Made by a program: the position numbers and the translations under genes. Below are positions 61,181-64,000 of a DNA stretch of 64,000 nucleotides, one piece after another. This DNA is from Urechis unicinctus. Taxonomy: Eukaryota > Annelida > Polychaeta > Xenopneusta > Urechidae. The notes beneath the pieces are model-generated. The model was given only the letters and a program-made list of their open reading frames with translations. It did no database searches and was not told the origin of the DNA. Location: assembly GCA_034190875.2 (NCBI GenBank), contig CM067356.1, forward strand, positions 17,732,206 through 17,796,205. Direction: 5' to 3'. Position 1 is the first letter of the stretch; the number at the start of each line of letters is the position of its first letter.

Positions 61181-63952
61181 ATGGCCCTGCCACATTTACC
61201 CACTACTTATACCACCCGTAAAAATATCTATGAAGCAGCATTGGTGAATCGGAGAACAAAAGAAAATGATTTCCGTGATAAATGGAGTAATCATGCCGAT
61301 TACTTCAACAGAGAAAATGTCACTGCCAATGTCAAGAAAACCTGGGAATCAGATGGTTACTTTCAAAGCAGGTAATATGATTATAGAAGAATTGAAAGGT
61401 TTCTAGAACTTTGGCCATACTGGTACCTAATGATATCAGAAGCATACATCCCTGTTACTTATGTTTTGCACTGATATATATTAATATTATCAAGCAGAAC
61501 CAATTTGACCAGTTCTCCCTTGGCTTTTCATATTAAATTAATTGAATATGTTTCATCTGTTGTTTCAGACTTAATTGGTTAGTAGATAGTAATGTAAGCT
61601 GTGGGCCAAATTCTTGATTTGTGATGTATGTTTTCTTTTGCAGTATGAATGCATTCAAATCAAATTATGACAAAGACACTAAAGCTGTTAATTTGAAGCG
61701 CCGGCGATTGAGATTGGCAGAGATGCTGAAGGAAGAACAAGATTCCTTATGTGTAAGATCTGAATCTTGACCATGTTTTGGATAACAATTATTATTGTCT
61801 TAGATGATAAAAGGTGGTATGAAAACCACCTCATTGTCCATAGACTTATATACATGCATATCTCATGTTTCGTGCACATCATTTCTTGTCCTATTCCTTC
61901 ACTAATCAATGTTTATTGTTAGCGTACCACTACTATTTATAGCTTTTATTTGAGTGTTATTTGTTGCCCAATTTCTTGTTTATTTTCTGCTTTTTCCTTG
62001 AACTTTTAGGCCGAGCTGAAGTGTCTATCGGGCGATAATTACCATCGCCTGGCTGATATGAGAGATCGCAGTGAAGCGCTGCGAAGTGCCAGAGAAGAAA
62101 AACGACAGCAATTAGCTCAAGAAAAACTTTATGAACATTGGAGGGTTAACAGTCCAGACATTCGGCAGGTAGAATGGCATTTTGGCTGATTGTAATGAAG
62201 CTTAACCTTATCAGCCCTGTTTCTCGGTTTACTGCCTAGTATGTCCTTCACCTTCTATTCTGGGTCTACTTGGAAAAGTGACCTTTCATCTCAATACAGT
62301 GAATTTTCAATTTTCTTGAGAGGCAGTCCTTGTTTTAATATCACAACATCTATTGGTGCTATTTTCTTTGATAATGCACTGTATGTTCTCAGTGAAAATA
62401 ATCAACTTTGTAAGGGAACCCTGTGGTATTTACAGAACAACTGGTTTCTATGAACCAGACATTGTATAATTGGTCTGATTGGATGTAAATATGGTACATA
62501 GGATGAAAGGGTTAACTGTAGTTATGATAATGGACTGTTTCAGCCTCATTTGGAACATGATAATGGACCATTCCAGCCATATTGGGAATATTAAGGGTGT
62601 CTTCCAAATGAATAGGCGTAGCACATTAATGTCATCAAATTGTTCTGGGAATGTGTTTGAGTTAATCAAAGGTGACTCGTTTAATGATTAGTTGCCCTCA
62701 TTAAGTTAGGGTGATCAGGTCAAAAAGTCACTGGCTGTATATTGTGGGATATGAATTATTGCCAATAAGATATTATTGAATCAATCTCATTAGCCTTTGT
62801 GCTACAAGTCTAGCCTTATATATAGATGCATATGTTATTGATGAGTGATATGTGATGTGTGAAGCTGGAATCTGCTCGACACGAGAAGCATGTGATAGAC
62901 AAGTGGGGATCACAAGTGACGGAGAACATGCAGGTACAACCCAATCTCATCATGTGATGACTCATGAAAGCATTTAGGCACCATATAACACACTAGTGTT
63001 TGTATGCCGTTAAACCCTATACTTACCTATACTCATGAAAATTTGACCCAGTGTACAACTAGTGGGGTGTTTATTGAACAAAAGAACAGTTGATGTACAT
63101 AGACCGTATCTCTTTAATGGTCTATCACCTGTTGAATTAGCTGACTAGGTATATTTTCTGACTGGGTATTGATATTTAAGTCCTTGATGCAATTGTGGAT
63201 CAAAGTTGAATTCTTCCTTGATGCAATTGTGGATCAAAGTTGTATTCTTCCTTGATGTACAATCAATCAAACATTTTTTTGGCCGAATCCTAGAAATTGA
63301 GGAGGAGAAAGAGAGGCTGAGAGAGGAGGAGCTGAGGATGGAACGGGTTCGGCAGCTGGCATTAGAAGATGAACGCCGTCGAGAGCTGGAGCGCTTGGAG
63401 GAGGAGAAACAACTAGCTGTAATGTTGAAGAAACAGATGCATGAACTCAAACACAGGGAAGATGAAGTAAGTTTTGTATACTGGAGCAGTTTGTAGCTCA
63501 TGAATTTGAGTTTCAGCAGCACACTTTACTAATTATATGCCTATAGCAATTCACTTGCCAGTGTGTAAGATGTTGAATTGATTGATGTGTGTGGTGTAGT
63601 CAAAGAGGCTCAAGCGGAAGGAAGAGTATTTAATGCGTGAACAGTGGGAGCTCAACCGATTGGAAGAAGAGCGGAAAGCAATGGAAGGAGAGCGCAGAAA
63701 AGTGGAATTTGGGTCAGTTTATGGTTCACAAACCACAGTCTTCTTATTCTGTTTTGATTATTAATTGCGTATATAAGACAGCTGGTGTTTCCTTGAGTAT
63801 TTCATCACTGAAACCCTTGCCTTGTCTCCATTATTATCATGTCTTAAGCCATTTAAGGTTCTCATGTGAGTGATGATCTATGCAGGCGCGGTCTGCTCAG
63901 ACAGCATGCAGCAGCCTTAAGACGACGCTCAAAACAAGTTCAAGATGAACTC
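61181..63952 (+). CDS. TCHP: Trichoplein (TCHP), 5' part, runs off the window
   Basis: Trichoplein is a coiled-coil centriolar and keratin-binding protein; in vertebrates it activates Aurora A and restrains primary cilium assembly. Coding exons: 61181-61371, 61644-61752, 62010-62168, 62865-62933, 63302-63466, 63600-63712, 63886-63952, then a GTAAGA donor. That gives 291 codons so far of about 500 expected. The start is MALPHLPTTY, close to the vertebrate MALPTLPSYW. Further matches: REEKRQQLAQEKLYEHW, ARHEKHVIDKW, KQMHELKHRE and EQWELNRLEEERKAMEGERR. Almost the whole product is charged helix with an Arg/Glu-rich coiled coil. The acceptor of exon 5 is uncertain: the obvious CCTAG breaks the frame, while TTGAG just inside keeps it, so 63302 was chosen. 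Confidence 0.9.
62968..63030 (-). mobile_element. SINE-like repeat, short fragment in TCHP intron 4
   Basis: GGCACCATATAACACACTAG and GTTAAACCCTATACTTACC match the terminal block of the elements at 28880-29326 and, inverted, 55285-55645. Only this end is present, so the copy is truncated. Confidence 0.6.
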
Positions 63953-64000
63953 GTAAGATATTCTGTTATCTAATGACCTCAATTGTTCCTTGCTCGTTTG

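Overview
This is eukaryotic, animal-type DNA: AT-rich, with long introns, GT/AG splice junctions and many micro- and minisatellites. I read six multi-exon protein-coding genes with recognised products and one weak two-exon candidate. Five recognised gene models close with consistent phases and a stop codon. TCHP runs off the right edge, and its fifth exon start is a choice made to keep frame. The protein sequences are bilaterian. The compact non-vertebrate structure and repeat style suggest an invertebrate, possibly a mollusc, but I cannot name the species and that placement is inference.

Layout. 1-18.8 kb is repeat-rich and gene-poor. It holds a 2.2 kb segment present twice in direct orientation, several minisatellites, long (TA)n and (GT)n tracts, a small MITE with a clean target duplication, and one possible small membrane-protein gene. 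18.9-25.0 kb is a complete MAP kinase ERK gene (+, 11 coding exons, 374 aa). 25-31 kb is non-coding, with a SINE-like element and a ~175 bp satellite. 31.4-38.4 kb is mitochondrial proline dehydrogenase (+, 13 coding exons, 632 aa). 41.8-45.9 kb is the retromer subunit VPS29 (-). 46.4-51.7 kb is the checkpoint-clamp subunit RAD9 (+, 13 exons, 461 aa). 52.2-57.4 kb is the mitochondrial PP2C phosphatase PPTC7 (-, 6 exons, 313 aa). 61.2 kb to the edge is the 5' half of trichoplein TCHP (+).

Relationships. VPS29 and RAD9 are head-to-head with about 470 bp between start codons. That interval contains a perfect CRE and two tandem E2F-like sites. RAD9 and PPTC7 are tail-to-tail. From memory, VPS29, RAD9B and PPTC7 are neighbours at human 12q24.11 with TCHP in the same band, and MAPK1 and PRODH are both at 22q11, so this looks like an old conserved block. 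The gene products do not form a pathway.

The most unusual structural signal is that several minisatellites begin at, or reproduce, exon/intron junctions. Two PRODH introns contain arrays whose every unit re-creates the 5' splice site. One ERK intron contains an array whose units copy the 3' splice site plus the first bases of the next exon. A RAD9 intron starts almost at once with another array. A second striking item is a ~450 bp foldback element near 60.1-60.5 kb, whose arms end in tandem ~16 bp repeats.
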